Assembly: GCA_001598975.1 (NCBI GenBank)
Contig: BBXU01002887.1
Coordinates: 1-19,549 of the forward strand
Length of the DNA: 19,549 bases
Source: Parachlorella kessleri
Lineage: Eukaryota > Chlorophyta > Trebouxiophyceae > Chlorellales > Chlorellaceae
Reading direction: 5' to 3'
The translations under genes and the position numbers were made by a program. Under the pieces are notes generated by a model, which ran no database searches, was not told the DNA's origin, and saw only the letters and a list, made by a program, of their open reading frames with translations. Shown one piece after another: positions 10,184-19,549 of the stretch. Numbering within the stretch: the stretch's first letter is position 1; every line of letters starts with the position of its first letter.

Positions 10184-12620
10184 CTAGGAGCTGGCAGCAG
10201 CCACCTCGTCCTTGATTGCCTGCGCTACCCACTTGCCGATGGTGCGGTGGTAGGCCTCCCCCTCGGACCCCATGGCATTCACCAGCGCCCGGATCAGATT
10301 CCTGGAATCCCACACCGCTGACCCCGACTGCCCGGGGTAGATGTCCAGGGTGGAGGTCACCACGCTGTCACCCAAGTCGTCCTGGCAGGCATCGAAGGCA
10401 TCCAGCGCCCCGCTGTCGCCATACATGCGCCAGGGTACCCCGGGGAGATCCCCAGGGTATCCAGCGGTATCCACTGCGTCATACCTCTGCTTCCCACACT
10501 CGTAGCCCACCCCCAGGAACCCGTACTTCTCGTCAGCCGCCTCCTCCAGGGTGATGACTGAGAAGTCCACCTCCCAGTCGGAGTTCTCCTGGCAGCGGTA
10601 GGTGCCGTCGTCGCACTTGAGGGGCTTGGCGGCATTGTTGAAGTAAGTCAGCACCTGCATGGGCAGCGAAGCCGTGAGTGGAGCACGAGCGCTTCAGCAG
10701 CGGGGAGGGAGCCCGGCACAAGCTGTGGTGGGTGCCTCTAATGGCTATAGGGCTATTAGAGTAGGGCAGAACTTGCACAAGGGGCGGGGAGCAAAGAGGT
10801 GGCCCGGCACGCGGGGTGTGAGTTTGGGGACTTTCCGGCACGGCAGTGCGGCGGGTTCCTCCGCTGGACAGAAGAATGAGCACAAGTACTCTGGCAGATA
10901 GTGGGTCAAGTATTGTCCATCATGAGTCAGCCATTGCTTACCGACTGGACGGCCATCTTCTGGTCCTGGCTGGGCCGCCTGCCCCCGTGCTGGTTGGGGA
11001 TGAAAGCCATCTTCTTGACGTCGTAGAACTGCCGCGCCATGGTGTCGTACACGCAGTGCCCCGCTGTGAGCACGCTGCGTGGGCCCACCAGCGCTGCGCT
11101 GCAGATGCCGCTCTCGCCGTCGGCGCTCTCAAAGGTCAGCAGGCCCACCGCAGAGTACGGGTAGGCGGCGGTGTTAACCTCTACGCGACCATCGGGCGCG
11201 GTGACCAACAGCTCCCGGCGACTACCCTGCTGCTGCTGCTGCTGCTGCTGCTGCAAAAGTTGGTCCGCAAGGAGGAGCTTGCGGCTGCCTTTCAGCTGCT
11301 GCTGTTGCTGCTGTGGCTGCTGGGTTGCCAGGCTGTCGGTGCCCTTGGGGACCCCGGGTGGCAGCACCACCTGGCTATCACTGTCCCAGAAGGCTGCTGC
11401 CAGCTCGCTGCTGGGGCTGGACTTGAGGTAGAGGTGGCCGTGGGCATCTAGCCGGGCTGCCAGCAGGGTGCGGTTGCTGGCCAGAATAGACTGCCTGCAG
11501 ACATGACAAGGAGGGGACCCGGCACAGATAAGCCTCCAGCCCCCATGCAAGGAAGTAGCTGGGATGAGGGCACGCAGTGAAGCCTGAAGCCGAGGGGCTG
11601 AAGATATAGAGGTGGTGGGCTATCAAGGAGGGCAGGTTCTTAGCTATGAATGAATGCATGTCTGAGGCCAGGCCGCAGCACGTTGCTATCTACAAGACCA
11701 ATGTACTCAGCAGCTAGCAGTACAGCAGCAGCCAGACTAGGGGGACCTCAGCCCAACATGCCAGCGGTCATCCCAGGCCAGTCCACTCACCCTGCCACGG
11801 AGGATTTGACAGCCAAGGGATCCATGTTGCCCAGGGAGGACTTGAGCAACATCTTGGCGGCACACTTGAACCCGGTGCTGGCATAGCGGGTCAGCACCTC
11901 CAGATCCACGGATGCCTCAGAATCTGCCATCCTGAGATCCACGGTGGGGCCCCTGCTGAGGCTGGCACCCTCACCATCTTCCTGGGTGCCTGCTGCGGAG
12001 CTGGCCTTGAGGTGCAAGGTCCGGCCGTCTGCAAAGAAGAACAGATAGGGATAGGTGTGTGAATGCTGGCAGTGCCACTGACTAAGAGGCAGGTCACCAC
12101 CACAGTCAGGAGCCAGCTGCTGTGATTTGAAATTCACGTTGCTTGGCCCGCACTGTTTTCTCCAGGCAACCCTGGCAACAGGTCTGTCAGGCTGGGTGTG
12201 TACCCTCCGCAGCACACCGGCATGGAGCTGGGTGCCAGGGTATCCACTGCTGGAACAACAGCCCAAGTGCAAGCGGCTTACCTGCTGCTGCTGTGCACTC
12301 GGATTCGTGCTGCACGTCAATACCCTGGCACTCGGCCACGCAGCGGTTGATATAGGTAATGAAATCCACACCGCAGACAGGAGCTGGCGCCAGGCTTAGC
12401 TTGTGGCAGTCGCAGCCTGCAGTAATACAAGGCAACGAAGTCTATAATATGCTCTAGCAGAACCACGAGGAATGGCGGTCCAGCCGCCCCTGGCTGAAAC
12501 AGTACTTAGAACTGCCTTGGCATGTCCAGTGCAGCAAAGAGTACCTTCGGCTGAGGCTGTACATGTTTCTGCTGCCAGGAGAGCTATTGCAAGCATCACA
12601 CACACGGCATGCCGTGCCAT
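10184..12620 (-). CDS. Secreted Kazal-domain plus S1B (V8-like) serine protease, minus-strand copy
   Basis: Five exons: 12620-12545, 12416-12282, 12028-11791, 11494-10942 and 10654-10184, giving 490 residues. Residues 1 to about 24 are a signal peptide (VMLAIALLAAETCTASA). Residues 26-66 are a Kazal-type domain with Cys 27, 29, 40, 51, 55 and 66 and the family core C-x6-Y-x3-C-x3-C. Residues 67-250 are a linker/propeptide with two Gln runs. The protease domain starts near NTAAYPYSAVG (about 257). Its triad is His296 (TAGHC), Asp364 (VDFSVITL) and Ser444 (GQSGS), with AGYPGDLP between. TAAYPY, TAGHC-x-YD, GYPGD and GQSGS are hallmarks of bacterial-type glutamyl endopeptidases (S1B). The family's specificity-giving His before the last strand is replaced (IRALVN), so Glu preference is doubtful. 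It is head to head with the paralog at 13469. Confidence 0.85.
11230..11325. repeat. CTG runs coding two poly-glutamine tracts in the protease linker
   Basis: Two CTG-rich stretches, about 11230-11255 and 11297-11325 on the plus strand, read as CAG on the coding strand. They give nine and six Gln in a row on either side of the segment GSRKLLLADQLL. The plus-strand paralog has single-residue variety here (QQEAEQGQE), so the expansion is specific to this copy. Confidence 0.85.
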
Positions 12621-13468
12621 TGGTCTTTGTGCTTTGCTGGCTAGGGTGGCAGTGATCGCAGGCCAGCAGGGTTGGGACGGTATCAGAGAAGAGTAAAGAC
12701 TGTGTACACGTTGCTTGTATTTACAGCTGGCACACCTGCTGTCGTTAATAAGGTCGGAGCTGCACCGCGGCTGTGGCTACGCGCTTGCAGCAATGATGGT
12801 ACACCTTGTCACCGACACGGAGGCCTGCACCGTGGCCTGCGGCAGCTCGACTCGCAAGCCGCCGCTAGGCAAGGGCGCAAGATGCAATTCCAGCTAGGCT
12901 ACTGATCACATTGTTGCAACTGGCACATCATGCGGCTCTGGTAAGCCAACGGCTCTCATCCCAAAACAACATTTGAGATAGGTATAGCGTGACCTGGGTA
13001 TTATCCAGGAAACCCACGGGCACTTCGCTCAGGCGGGAAAGCAGCAAGTAGTACCATCACATATCACACATTGGGCATTTCAGAGAGCATGTAGCAGCTA
13101 GGGCTACGTGACTTAGTAAATGTGCTAATTCTGAGATGCGCCGCTACGTCCCCCAATGTTGCGAACCGCCAAGGAAGTGATCCATTTGTGAGTGGCTAGT
13201 GATCAGGGAACCTGCTCGAGCGCCTCTGTGCTTGCATCTACTGCAAACTCTGGCCAGCAATCAAGCGGCTGCAGGACACGGTGCCAGCCTCCGTGTCAAG
13301 TGGCACGTACTAGCCCAGCTCCATGCAGCGCGTCGTACAGACGCGCAGACGCGCGTGTTTTTGCACTTATAACTGGCGCAGCAGGTACCACGTGCAATTA
13401 CAAGCAACGTGTACACAGCCTTCTTACCAGTCAGGATCACCTCGGCATTTTGTCAAGGGCAGGGGCCC
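12621..13468. promoter_or_regulatory. Head-to-head intergenic region of the two protease genes
   Basis: 848 bp between the start codons of the two divergent Kazal-protease genes. It must hold both promoters and 5' UTRs. I found no convincing TATA pair, no long inverted repeat and no credible gene. Open frames at 12672-12905 and 13192-13545 lack support, and the second overlaps exon 1 of the plus-strand gene in another frame. Confidence 0.5.
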
Positions 13469-16090
13469 ATGGCGCACCATCAAGTCCTACTTGCTCTGCT
13501 TGCAGTAAGCCTTCTGACCACAACAATAGCTTCAGCAGAAGGTAAGTCAGTGCAGCAGCGTATCTCATCACTTGCTGCATCTTCTAGTCTAGGCTGGTTC
13601 CGGCTGGGGTTAATATGCTGCCTATGTCGATGGATCTAACCTGCATCCTTGATCATGCAGGCTGTGACTGCCGGAAGCTTAGCTTGGCACTAGCCCCTGT
13701 CTGCGGTGTGGATTCCATCACCTATATCAACCGCTGCGTGGCCGAGTGCCAGGGTGTTGACGTGCAGCACGAAGCGGAGTGCACAGCAGCAGCAGGTGAG
13801 ACGCTGTCTCTCAAGGACTAGGCTCGCCAGACAGCACTGACTGGCATGGCGTAGGTGGCTGCACCCACCATTGTTGGCACCCCACACTTAACGAGCTTGG
13901 TTGTGGGGTTGCCTGGCAAGTGCCGTGCCCAAGGCCTCAGACCCACCCTAGTTGCGGCCTACCTGGTTGTGCGTCGTGGAGGTCAACTGCCTGCACATGT
14001 GGGCACCGTAGCTGGTCAGTGGTGTTGTGCAATGCCAGGAATCACCTGGCTGCTGGGTTGTAAAGTACATATCCACTTAGCCAGCCGGCAGTCATGAACC
14101 CATGACCTGTTTAACCAGTCAAGCACTACCCCTTGTCTTGTGCAGGTGGGCAGACTTTGCACCCCAAGGCCAGCCATATAACAGGCTCTGAAGAGGACGG
14201 GTCGGCGCATGAGGGTGCCGACATTGGTACAGCTCCCACTGTGGACCTCAGCAAGGCAGATTCCCAGGCATCCGTGGATCCGGAGGTGCTGACCCGCTAT
14301 GCCAGCACCGGGTTTAAATTTGCCGCAAAGCTGCTCCTCAAGACCTCCCTGGGTATCACAGACCCCAAGGCCGCCTCAGCCACCATTGAAGGGTGAGTGA
14401 GGTTTGGGGTGATGTGCGAGCATGTGGCTCTTTGGGCTTGAAGAAGGCGCTAGGCAAGTAGTTCCTGGTGCTCCAGTCATCTCTCATGATGCAGTGCGGG
14501 AGGGCAGCCTCAGGGTATACCTCTCAGGTCTCCACAGCAGCTGTGCCCCCTGTCATGGCCCACCACCTAAATGCATGATTCCTCCACCTGGCAACATGTA
14601 ACTGCGGCCTGGAGCTGCACTCTGCCCGCACACGAGGCTGCTACGCAGTGTTTGGCTCCCATCATGCCTAGCTCTGCCTGCTGTGCACGCGACACTCCCA
14701 GCTGTGGTATGGTTGTTTTTCTATAACCCTGCAGGCTACGGCTATGGCTGTGCCCTTGAGGCCTGGGTGTGTTCATTTACTGTCATTATTTATCCCTGCA
14801 GGCAGTCTATTCTGGCCGGCAACCGCACCCTGCTGGCAGCCCGAGTTAACGCCCTGGGCCACCTTTACCTCAAGCCCAGCCCCGCCAGCGAGCTGGCAGC
14901 AGCCTTCTGGGACGGCGACAGCCAGCAGGCGGTGCTGCCACCCCGCGTCCCCGCCGCCAAGCCCAGCATGGCAAGCCAGCAGGAGGCAGAACAAGGGCAG
15001 GAGAAAGGCAGCCGCAAGCTCCTGCTTGCAGCCCTGCCTGAGCCGCGAAGGGCCGGCAGCCGCGGTTTGCTGGTGACCCAGCCTGACGACCGGGAGGAGA
15101 TTAACACCGCCGCCTACCCCTACTCCGCGGTGGGCCTGCTCTTCCATGAGAACGCTGCCGACGGCAGCGAAGGCTTCTGCAGCGGCTCGCTGGTGGGCCC
15201 CCGCAGCGTGCTCACAGCGGGGCACTGCGTGTACGATACCATGGCGCGCCAGTTCTACGACATAAGCATGATGGCGTTCATCCCTAACCAGCACGGGGGC
15301 AGGCAGCCCAGCCGGGACCAGTTGTTGGCGATCCAGTCGGTGAGTGGTTGATGGCTGACAGCTGGCAGACACCTTATCACAAGGCAGACCGCGTTCGTGA
15401 TGAGAGTGTGGGGACTGTGGATGTGTCAGTGGCCTTGTTTCGAGATTTGGGTTTTCATCTGGGCAGATGGCGCCAGGAAGGTGGTGGGCTGTCCTGCTGG
15501 CTGTGCTTCCTTACAGCACAAACCAAACCCCTTCTGACGTTATTTTCTTACTACGGCCCGAACCAGATGTTGCCAGTGCTCAAGCCATACCCCGCTTTGC
15601 TGCTTCCCCCATGCAGGTCACGACCTACTTTAACAACGCCGGCAGGCCCGGCCAGTGCGACAATGGCAAGTACGAGTGCCAGACCACGTCTGACTTCGAG
15701 GTGGACTTTGCAATCATAACACTAGAGGAGCCCGCTGACGAGAAGTACAGCTACTTGAGTGTGGGCTACAAGTGTGGGGAGGTGGAGTACGATGACGTGG
15801 CGACCGCTGGATACCCTGGGGATCTCCCGGACTTCCCCCTGCGCATGTACGGTGACAGCGGGGCGCTGGACCCTTTTAACGCGTGCCTGACTGACCTGGA
15901 TGACAGCGTGGTGACCTCTACCCTGGACACCTACCATGGCCAGTCAGGGTCCGGGGTATGGGATTCCGGGTATACGATCCGCGCATTGGTCAACGGCGGC
16001 AGGGCTGATGGGCAGACCCTCCACCGCACCATTGCCAGATGGGTGTTCCAGGCGATCAAGGAGGACGTTGACGCTGCCAGCTCTAGCTAG
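13469..16090 (+). CDS. Secreted Kazal-domain plus S1B (V8-like) serine protease, plus-strand copy
   Basis: Five exons: 13469-13541, 13661-13795, 14146-14392, 14802-15339 and 15617-16090 (488 residues). They have the same splice phases as the minus-strand paralog, and exon 2 has the same length (135 nt). The signal peptide is LLALLAVSLLTTTIASA. The Kazal domain has Cys 26, 28, 39, 50, 54 and 65. If the usual Kazal rule holds, the reactive P1 residue is Lys30, two after Cys II, though the Cys II-Cys III spacing is longer than the classical seven. The protease triad is His293, Asp361 and Ser441 (GQSGS). No poly-Gln is present. The mature domain probably starts after the QPDDREEINTAAYPY segment, in line with removal of a propeptide. 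Extra Cys pairs (near residues 345-352 and 384-421) suggest disulfides. Secretion and self-inhibition are inferred; the two domains are plain in the sequence. Confidence 0.88.
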
Positions 16091-17060
16091 GGCTGGCATG
16101 CCTCAGGTGTTTATAGTATGGGTGGCAGGTAGTGCGAACGGGGAGTAACCTGGGCTGGACTGGACTGACAGGGCTGGATGCAGAATGAACCTGAGTCTTG
16201 CCTGAGTTCTGAGGCATGCCTCAGGTGTTTGACGCGGGGGGTTGCACATGACAGTAGGGTCATTGGGGGAGTTCTTCGGCAGCGGCTTGTATAACACTAG
16301 CAATGTATTAGTATGGGTGGCAGGTAGTGCGAACAGGGAGTGAGTTAAGCTGGACTGACAGGGCTGGGTGCAGAATGTGCCTGAGTCTTGCCTGAGTGCT
16401 GATCCAGTAGTTCTCTCCCCGAGAAAAGCTAAGGCCACTGGGAGAGGAAGGGCAGCTGAACTGAAGCAGGGGCAGTTGAGAACGTATGTTTTAATGTATG
16501 TTTTACCTGTCTTATGATGCCCGCTGTGGGCGCCGGGGTACACTCAGTTTGCATAAGTTGCAGTTGGCAGGTGCCACCTGTGGGCCGATTCGCCGCAAGT
16601 ACTGAATGCTTATGGGCACAGTGGCCCTTCGTCTAGCCATGGAGAGGCTTCATTGTTGCAGCCCTCCCTGTATTGCATAGTCCTTTGTATGTTGTGCTGG
16701 GCTACCACATGACATGTGCAGACTACGTACTTTTGCAGACTTTGCTCCATTGTACTGTACCCTCCCGCGCATTTCTACCCACCTGCTTGATGTGTGGCCG
16801 TCAGCACTGGAAAGCTTTGCTGTGCTGAATACCCCCTCTAGTGGTAGGTACCACTTGAGATTCAGATCTGTCATATTACTCTTTGAAAGTTTGTCCTTTG
16901 TGTGTGAGCCGCCTGTGGGCACCATGTGCATTGTTCGGCTTGGCTGGTGTTTGGTTGCCCGCTGCCCATGGTTCCGTCATATCCACTATTTGTGGTATTT
17001 GCCCCCTGCCCATCATATCCACATTTTGAGAAAGATGCACATGACAACATGAGATCTCCA
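16091..17060. other. 3' flank of the plus-strand protease gene, no gene supported
   Basis: This convergent intergenic region contains the direct repeat described at 16114-16405 and short fragments such as ATATCCAC repeated near 16980-17020. The plus-strand frame at 16714-17052 and the minus-strand frame at 16103-16543 look non-coding. No clear polyadenylation signal was identified. Confidence 0.5.
16114..16405. repeat. Diverged direct repeat after the protease gene
   Basis: Copy one is about 16114-16210 and copy two about 16309-16402. Both run from TAGTATGGGTGGCAGGTAG through CTGACAGGGCTGG and AGAATG to CTGAGTCTTGCCTGAGT. A shorter string, GGCATGCCTCAGGTGTTT, also occurs twice (about 16095 and 16213). 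The copies differ by several substitutions and a small indel. Confidence 0.85.
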
Positions 17061-17513
17061 CTATTTAGTCAAGGTGGCCGGTGTGCCAACAGCGAGTTGT
17101 TGAAGGCGATTGTACTGATAGGGCTGGATGCACTTGTGGTCTGGGGGCTGCCTGAATACAATATGTAGAAACATCAGGTGTGCGACCAGAGCATGGTTAC
17201 TGTGATCGTGGGTCAGCTTCTCGCACCCCCGGCACCATGACACAGACTTCACATCCTGCCACGTGCCGCTGTCCACACTACCTGTTGCAGCAGCCCGCTG
17301 CCGGAACCACCGATCGTGCACTACAGAACAGCCTGCCCCCATAGATACACGCCCATAGAAGATGCTATGCTGGCTGCCTTCCCCAGCACATGCCAGCATG
17401 CACAGCGTCACAACTCGTCCGTGATTCTCATCAGCGTCTCCAGCGCAAAAAGCGGCCACCTGAACAACAGGCGCGCCCACCACCAGCAGCCCTAGGGTGA
17501 GCACCGCAAGCAT
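17061..17513 (-). CDS. Hypothetical 150-residue ORF with hydrophobic N-terminus
   Basis: An uninterrupted frame begins ATG at 17513. The first 22 residues are hydrophobic (LAVLTLGLLVVGAPVVQVAA), like a signal peptide, and the rest includes several Cys and a WCRGCEKLTHDH segment. It lies downstream of the CCAR-like gene on the same strand. Every other gene here is split by introns, no homolog or paralog is known to me, and chance frames of this size occur in this window, so it may well be non-coding or part of a 3' flank. Confidence 0.2.
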   Translation of the reverse strand: MLAVLTLGLLVVGAPVVQVAAFCAGDADENHGRVVTLCMLACAGEGSQHSIFYGRVSMGAGCSVVHDRWFRQRAAATGSVDSGTWQDVKSVSWCRGCEKLTHDHSNHALVAHLMFLHIVFRQPPDHKCIQPYQYNRLQQLAVGTPATLTK

Positions 17514-17681
17514 ATTTTTATCAAAATCAACCTGGAGCTCAACCCAGCCTGCCGTCAATCAGTCCCACCAGACACAGCAATAGGCCTTCCGCAGTTAGTC
17601 ACAGCAGGCTTGCCTGGTCCACACGGCCACCAGACAAGGACGACCAAGTCCTCCTATAGCAGCTCCCTCGGCAAATGAAAG

Positions 17682-19223
17682 CTAGGCCTTCCCGCTACGC
17701 CCGTGCTCCTTCACATAGGCTTGGAGGCGCTCCGCCAGCTGCATGGCAGAGAGGAGTGGAAACTTGGTACCCATTGACACACAAGGCGAGTCTGCAGCCA
17801 GTCAACCGGCTACGCAGCACAGCACAGCGCAGGGGAAACGTGCGCGGTGCGGACTGTTTTTGGCACATTCCGTGTCAGGAAAAAGGTGACAGATGAGTAA
17901 AAAAACCAGGTGAGGACAGGAAGCCAATGCAAGGCCTGGCTGCAGGCGGCAGCCTGCGGGCAGACCTGCCCACCTGCCCACACCCACGCAATGCGCCCCA
18001 TCAGGCGTACCCGTAGGCTCACAACCCTCCAAGAGCCCGTTTCACCTTACCCACTTGCACTTCAAAGGGAGACTCACCTCAGCCTTCTTGCCATTTGCAG
18101 GCTGGCCACGGGACTTCAACTCCTCCTTCAGCTGGGCCACAGTCATTGATCCCACCCAGCTTGCAAAGTCATCCTCAGCATCCTCAGCAGGCCCCTCAGC
18201 GTCTGCAGCAGGCTCGGCAGCACCCTCAGCAGCAGCAGGGGCCCCGGGTGCCGCAGGCACCTCCACACCGTCAGCGGCGGCAGCAGGGGCAGGCACCTCA
18301 GCCGCGTCCCCAGGAGAGGCATCCCCGCCATCCTCCGCATCAGCCATGGCTGCATCGGCGGCGCCCGCGCCCGCCTCTGGCGCCTCAGCAGGCTCAGCAG
18401 GTGGCGCCTCCGCCATCTCAGCATCACCGGCAGCAGGAGGCGCAGCACCAGTGGATGCCACTTCATTGACGGCAGGCGCAGGCGGCGCTGCGTCCGCGGC
18501 CTCTGCCGCCGCCGCCGCCGTCGGCGCCGCAGGGGGCTGTGACGGCTGCTGCTGCTCTTCCTCGGGCGCGTCCACCTCCTTCTCGCACAGCCGCTGGTAG
18601 AAGATGCGGTCGCTCTTGGGGCGGCCGCCGCTGGCTTCCTGCGGGGAAGTAGGCAGGGCAGGAGGGAAGGGGTCACCATGCAACGCTTGGCGGTGCTGCC
18701 AGCCAGGCAGTTCTCCTGAGATGTGCCAGCCAGCTGCTGCACTCAAAAACAGAAACCTCCCGGAGAGCAGGATGGTGGATGACACCAAATCTTCCTGTTG
18801 GTGGGTGGAACTGCGTCAATGGGCATGAGGAGAAAGTCGCAACGCATGCTGGCCCTGCCGTGCAACATGGCAGCCTTTTCAAATCTGACTCACGTCAGTC
18901 TACCAGCCCACGCCAACCCCAACAACGACTAAACTCATTTCACGGTGCGGGGGCCCACCTTGGACTGCGGTTCGAGTGTGGTACGGCGCATGGCCCAGGC
19001 AATCACTCAGCAAGCAGCGTGACGCAGCGAGAATGGACCAACACGCCACCCCTTCAACACGGGCGCTCACCACCGCATGCTGGCACAGCGCTTTGACCGC
19101 TGTGTGGTTCAGGGCATGGCCCAGGCAGTCCACCAGCCTGCGCAGGTCGTCGGCCCGGATGTAGCCCGCCCCGGTGGTGTCAAAGTAGCGGAAGCCCAGC
19201 AGCAGGTCTTCGCGTGCCAGCAC
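17682..19223 (-). CDS. CCAR1/RSA1-related nuclear regulator, C-terminal part (EF-hand-like and SAP domains)
   Basis: Three exons are visible: 19223-19071, 18638-18078 and 17738-17682 (TAG), joining in phase 0. Earlier exons lie beyond the window. The first encodes a degenerate EF-hand (GFRYFDTTGAGYIRADDLRR, then LVDCLGHALNHTAVKALC), continued by GGRPKSDRIFYQRL in the next. This whole block has the layout of the C-terminal EF-hand region of animal CCAR1/CCAR2 and plant RSA1. Then come about 120 residues dominated by Ala, Pro, Glu and Asp, and last a SAP domain, MTVAQLKEELKSRGQ then KKAELAERLQAYVKEHG, whose second helix comes from the tiny last exon. SAP domains bind DNA or RNA-associated complexes, and CCAR proteins are transcription and splicing coregulators. 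The family call is good; function here is inferred. Without the last exon the SAP would be cut by an intron read-through stop. Confidence 0.75.
18150..18560 (-). repeat. Low-complexity Ala/Pro/acidic coding stretch
   Basis: GCN- and GAG-rich coding sequence in the long exon of the CCAR-like gene, giving repeated short units such as PAEPAEAPEAG and EGPAEDAEDD. It is compositionally biased and acidic, separates the EF-hand-like block from the SAP domain, and is probably disordered. Confidence 0.85.
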
Positions 19224-19430
19224 CTGAACACATGACAAACCAGGTAGGGGGGATGACTCATGCGGCCCCGGTGGTGTCAAAGTAGCAAAAGGCCAGCAGC
19301 AGGTCTTCGCGTGCCAGCACCTGAACACATGACAAACCAGGTAGGGGGGATGACTCATGCGGCCCCGGTGGTGTCAAAGTAGCGGAAGGCCAGCAGCAGG
19401 TCTTCGCGTGCCAGCACCTGAACACATGAC
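19167..19430. repeat. 97-bp tandem repeat containing the start of the EF-hand exon and its acceptor site
   Basis: Unit one is 19167-19263, unit two 19264-19360, and unit three 19361-19430 (partial). Each unit holds the polypyrimidine/CAG acceptor and the first codons of the EF-hand exon (VLAREDLLL, then FDTTG). The coded variants are LLLGFRYF (unit one), LLLAFCYF (unit two) and LLLAFRYF (unit three). Only unit one runs on into the rest of the exon. The others hit GCA TGA right after FDTTGAA. Confidence 0.95.
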
Positions 19431-19549
19431 AGAAAGGGTAGGGACAGCACATGCGAGGGGTGTTGCCAGCCTGGTGGTGTCAGTCAGACAGCACCTGGAC
19501 AAGGGCAAGGGTGGGCAGCAGCATAGGCGGAAGGGGGGGGGTGGGGGGG
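19224..19549. other. Intron or upstream part of the CCAR-like gene, ends in a G-rich run
   Basis: Apart from the tandem units, this stretch shows no exon that I can support. It ends in an almost pure G run (from about 19532) and may be a contig or scaffold edge. Confidence 0.5.

Noticed and set aside
10846..11451. 201-codon plus-strand frame with Leu runs
   Set aside because: It is antisense to the protease exon; the Leu runs are the CTG side of the Gln tracts.
16714..17052. 112-codon plus-strand frame in the 3' flank of the protease
   Set aside because: It has no recognisable domain, unlikely composition and no context supporting a gene.
18055..18600. 181-codon plus-strand Ala/Ser-rich frame
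   Set aside because: It is a shadow of the Ala/Pro-rich exon of the CCAR-like gene on the other strand.

Overview
The window looks like nuclear DNA of a green alga, probably a chlorophycean or volvocalean species. Genes are cut into many short exons with GT-AG introns, GC is moderately high, CAG/CTG runs and short tandem duplications are common, and one protein is a plant-type, transit-peptide-bearing chalcone-isomerase-fold protein. The species is not determinable from the sequence. All gene models were assembled by hand from splice signals, codon phase and, where a paralog exists, paralog comparison. In every model the exon phases join without a break.

Left end (1-4608): a plastid-targeted chalcone isomerase-like/fatty-acid-binding gene runs on the minus strand and leaves the window at its 3' end. 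It is divergent, across about 320 bp, from a six-exon plus-strand gene for a 226-residue Tyr/Pro/Arg-rich protein that may be axonemal. The first intron of that gene holds a 67-bp tandem duplication.

Middle (about 4890-9300): a tandem duplication of about 2.2 kb carries two minus-strand genes for short single-pass membrane proteins (206 and 333 residues) of no recognised family. The left copy has lost an internal block and has a shifted, shorter tail. A cluster of three near-perfect palindromes lies upstream of its start.

Centre-right (10184-16090): two paralogous five-exon genes stand head to head around 848 bp. Each encodes a signal peptide, a six-cysteine Kazal-type inhibitor domain, a long linker or propeptide, and a bacterial-type (S1B, V8/glutamyl-endopeptidase-like) serine protease domain with an intact His-Asp-Ser triad. 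This self-inhibitor plus protease architecture, duplicated as an inverted pair, is the most unusual thing in the window.

Right end (17682-19223): the 3' part of a minus-strand gene related to CCAR1/plant RSA1-type nuclear regulators. It has a degenerate EF-hand, then a long Ala/Pro/acidic stretch, then a C-terminal SAP domain. The start of the EF-hand exon, with its acceptor site, is repeated upstream with a 97-bp period. No tRNA, rRNA, CRISPR array or recognisable transposase was seen.
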